This document shows, one piece after another, positions 51,683-53,809 of a stretch of DNA of 53,809 nt; the stretch's first letter is position 1, and every line of letters starts with the position of its first letter. Source of the stretch: Ligilactobacillus ubinensis (GTDB lineage: Bacteria; Bacillota; Bacilli; Lactobacillales; Lactobacillaceae). Location of the stretch: NCBI RefSeq assembly GCF_024160875.1, contig NZ_JAIULA010000020.1, positions 1 to 53,809 of the forward strand, given 5' to 3'. Position numbers and translations under genes: made by a program. The notes under the pieces are model-generated. The model searched no databases and was not told the DNA's origin. It worked only from the letters and a program-made list of their open reading frames with translations.

Positions 51683-51837
51683 TTCTATATATAACACGAT
51701 TTACCATCATTTGACCCTAAACTTATTAGAAATAAACTGAAGCATAAAAATGAACATGTTTCAAACTATATAAATCAATTTAACAAATTAATATGGTAAA
51801 ATAACGTTAGACTAGCTTAATGATGGAGGATATTGAT

Positions 51838-52755
51838 GTGATCACAAGACAGGAAATTAATGGTAAGGCACCTCTAAATTACAACTGGTTTGATGTTACT
51901 GAACTTGATGACAACGATGTAAGTCAACTAAAGCGCTTATTTCGTTTTACTCCTGAAATAATTGGTTATGTTTCAGATAAGCAAGAACGTCCTCGTTATG
52001 ACTACGACAGTCATACCCAAAGCGAATTAGTAGTGTATGATGTTCCATTATGGCCAAATACTGATACTGCACATTTTACTACTAGACCAATTATTTTTTT
52101 GCTACAAGGTACTACAATTTTTACATTTCATACCAATGAAACAGCCTATGTTTTTGAGCAATTTAAGCATGATAGTATTAAAGATATCAAAAGTACAACT
52201 GAATTTATAATGACATTTTTATTACATGCTGCAAAATACTTCAATCAAGCACTGGATAAATTAAATAATGAGCGCAATCAACTAGATAAAAACTTGAATA
52301 ATACTATTATCAATAAGGATTTGCGTAAACTTGCCCAAATAGAGAAAAGCTTAGTTTATCTTGCTAGCAGTATTAAAACAAATCTAATGATGCTAGAAAG
52401 TTTACGACATACCCCGCTAACATCTCAAATAACTAAAGAAGCCCAAGAAAAGCTAGATGATATTTTAATTGAAACAGAACAGTCTTCACGAATGGCACAA
52501 ATTTCTAATGAAGTTACTGAAAAGATATCTACAACTTCTAATAACATTTTGAACAATAACTTAAATGATATTATGAAGTTTTTGACAGGATGGTCTCTTC
52601 TTTTAACTATTCCAACCATTATTACAGGTTTTTATGGTATGAACGTAAAACTCCCACTGGAAAGTACTCCACTAGCATGGATTACGATAACTCTATTAAC
52701 TACTTTTTTCATGCTAGGGCTATATATATACCTTAAACATAATGATTTTCTATAA
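51838..52755 (+). CDS. CorA-family divalent metal transporter
   Basis: About 305 aa from a GTG start (MITRQEINGKAPLN); GGAGG lies 8 nt upstream, while the ATG at 51820 has no site. The N-terminal cytoplasmic domain and long helix (about 130-240) lead to two C-terminal membrane helices. The YGMN selectivity signature stands between them. It imports Mg2+ or related ions, or exports some in other members. It is a single gene. Confidence 0.9.
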   Translation: MITRQEINGKAPLNYNWFDVTELDDNDVSQLKRLFRFTPEIIGYVSDKQERPRYDYDSHTQSELVVYDVPLWPNTDTAHFTTRPIIFLLQGTTIFTFHTNETAYVFEQFKHDSIKDIKSTTEFIMTFLLHAAKYFNQALDKLNNERNQLDKNLNNTIINKDLRKLAQIEKSLVYLASSIKTNLMMLESLRHTPLTSQITKEAQEKLDDILIETEQSSRMAQISNEVTEKISTTSNNILNNNLNDIMKFLTGWSLLLTIPTIITGFYGMNVKLPLESTPLAWITITLLTTFFMLGLYIYLKHNDFL

Positions 52756-52759
52756 TAAA

Positions 52760-52815
52760 AAATATCGTTACTAAGAAATCAGCTTTTAAAAACGCATCTC
52801 TTAGTAACGATATTT
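52760..52815. terminator. bidirectional terminator, 17-bp perfect stem
   Basis: AAATATCGTTACTAAGA and TCTTAGTAACGATATTT enclose a 22-nt loop. It separates the convergent corA and DUF975 genes. Confidence 0.8.
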
Positions 52816-52825
52816 CTATTGTGCT

Positions 52826-53578
52826 TTAGTTGTTTGTGTTAAAAACTGTTGATGTAAATTTATCTTCTGCTAATCCACGATAAAATTCTGCATAAACAGC
52901 GGATTTATATGGTATGAACCATAAAAAGCCAATACCTAATGTTAATACAGATAAAATAGCCCAGCCTAATAAGCTCAACTGTAATACAAATAATTCTATC
53001 TTATGTCCATCCATTAATTTCCGACTCTCAGTTACATAATCTAAATAATTCATATCTTCACTTCGACCACTTGTAACACAATCTTTGTAAATAAAATAAG
53101 TTTGAGAATAGCTATAACGTTTGATTATTCCAGGAATTATAAATAATAATGTCCATAATATAGTAAAAATATATTGAATAATATATAGAACTAGACACCC
53201 AACAAAATATTCTTTAGAAAAAACACTAAACATACCTTTAATAACTGAAAAAGAACTATCCTTTGTTCTTAACCAATCCAAAAATGTAAAACTAATACCT
53301 GTTACAATTAATGTTGCAATAATTGTAACACCCGTATTTACTGTGAAATTCAATCCCGAAGATCCCTGAGAATTATTATCAGCAATTGTGTGTACAAAAT
53401 TACCTGTAGACGAAACGTCCGACATTAATAGTTTAAAAATTAAACCAATGACAGCTGTCAACCCAATTGAAGCTATTATCATTGGTATACTTTCTAGTAA
53501 AGTAAGATTTATTGCTTTACCCCATCTTCCTTTAAAGGTCTGGCGCACTTCACGTTTCATCTCTTTGCGTGTTTTCAT
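52826..53578 (-). CDS. DUF975 family membrane protein
   Basis: 250 aa. The basic N-terminus MKTRKEMKREVRQTFKGRWG is typical of the family, followed by about five to six membrane segments with a polar insertion (residues 55-80). The YSQTYFIYKD region and AVYAEFYRGLAED are conserved elements. Function unknown. AAAGGGGG precedes the ATG. Confidence 0.85.
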   Translation of the reverse strand: MKTRKEMKREVRQTFKGRWGKAINLTLLESIPMIIASIGLTAVIGLIFKLLMSDVSSTGNFVHTIADNNSQGSSGLNFTVNTGVTIIATLIVTGISFTFLDWLRTKDSSFSVIKGMFSVFSKEYFVGCLVLYIIQYIFTILWTLLFIIPGIIKRYSYSQTYFIYKDCVTSGRSEDMNYLDYVTESRKLMDGHKIELFVLQLSLLGWAILSVLTLGIGFLWFIPYKSAVYAEFYRGLAEDKFTSTVFNTNN

Positions 53579-53689
53579 AAAATTAGTCCCCCTTTTTATT
53601 CTCCATTATATCGTACTTCTAAATAAAATGTAATCACTCTATTACAGTATTCATTTCATAAATAGATATAAAATTTGTTATCTTAAAAT

Positions 53690-53727
53690 AAAAGACCTCT
53701 ATAATAACAACTATAGAGGTCTTTTAT
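53690..53727 (-). terminator. terminator of the rRNA operon
   Basis: AAAAGACCTCTATA and TATAGAGGTCTTTT, 14-bp perfect arms around an 8-nt loop, directly after the 5S rRNA 3' end. Confidence 0.9.
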
Positions 53728-53734
53728 TTAAAGT

Positions 53735-53809
53735 GCACGGCAACGTCCTACCCTCGCAGGAGGCGATCCTCCAACTACTCTCAGCGCTATGAAGCTTAAC
53801 TTCTGTGTT
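53735..53809 (-). rRNA. 5S rRNA, partial (3' part)
   Basis: The minus strand reads AACACAGAAGTTAAGCTTC at the window edge, then GAGAGTAGTTGGAGGATCGC and GCGAGGGTAGGACGTTGCC, the conserved 3' two thirds of Firmicutes 5S rRNA. The first roughly 40 nt lie beyond the window. 23S and 16S genes are expected further out. Confidence 0.95.

Overview
The window looks like a low-GC Firmicutes chromosome, most likely Lactobacillaceae (a Liquorilactobacillus/Ligilactobacillus-like genus would fit, but the genus is a guess). Supporting signs are the rsmG-noc-parB-DUF951-ychF-DUF1129 block typical of the oriC flank of lactobacilli, a holin-like type I toxin, a bacteriocin-type ABC exporter, sucrose PTS genes, lutABC, an ECF folate S-component behind a THF riboswitch, and a LysM/P60 wall hydrolase. 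The right edge cuts into a 5S rRNA gene on the minus strand.

Layout. 1-3.1 kb: a small type I toxin-antitoxin locus, then an ion-transporter-superfamily permease with an alpha/beta esterase. 4-8.6 kb: the origin-proximal minus-strand operon, unusual because noc and parB are adjacent with no parA between them. 8.8-12.9 kb: an orphan membrane protein and a bacteriocin-associated ABC exporter preceded by an apparently frameshifted small ORF. 13.3-16.8 kb: the NAD salvage set nadR-pncB with an NrtR-like Nudix regulator and a strong palindrome on the pncB promoter. 17.2-20 kb: a pseudo-esterase (Ser to Asn nucleophile), an HD phosphohydrolase and a LysR regulator.

20.1-25.4 kb is a zinc-limitation module. 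It holds a znuA-znuC-znuB importer and, on the other strand, an operon of zinc-free ribosomal protein paralogues (uS14, bL32, bL33), an uncharacterised 37-aa basic protein and an interrupted unknown ORF. Both transcription units carry the palindrome GTAATnATTAC next to the promoter, matching the core of the Zur box. 25.4-28.4 kb is decayed accessory DNA: an IS3-family 3' remnant, a pseudogene with two in-frame stops, an AbiEi/AbiEii type IV toxin-antitoxin pair and an internally deleted IS256-type element.

28.8-35.4 kb: lutABC (lactate oxidation), folT behind a THF riboswitch, and serC-serA. 36-39.9 kb: a LysM-P60 hydrolase and an amino-acid ABC transporter. The transporter is preceded by a short leader ORF with three consecutive Cys codons, an intrinsic terminator and a complementary antiterminator segment. 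I read this as cysteine-responsive attenuation of a cystine/cysteine importer that itself contains almost no Cys.

40-53.8 kb: a GH13 protein with its catalytic Asp residues replaced, a succinate-semialdehyde-type dehydrogenase, a MATE pump with a divergent MerR regulator and a 19-bp-spacer promoter, a flavodoxin-like protein, the scrA / scrB-scrR sucrose locus, a CorA transporter, a DUF975 protein and the end of an rRNA operon. The strongest candidates for something undescribed are the Cys-codon attenuator, the extra small protein(s) in the zinc-free ribosome operon, and the ParA-less partition locus. No CRISPR array, complete prophage or tRNA was recognised.
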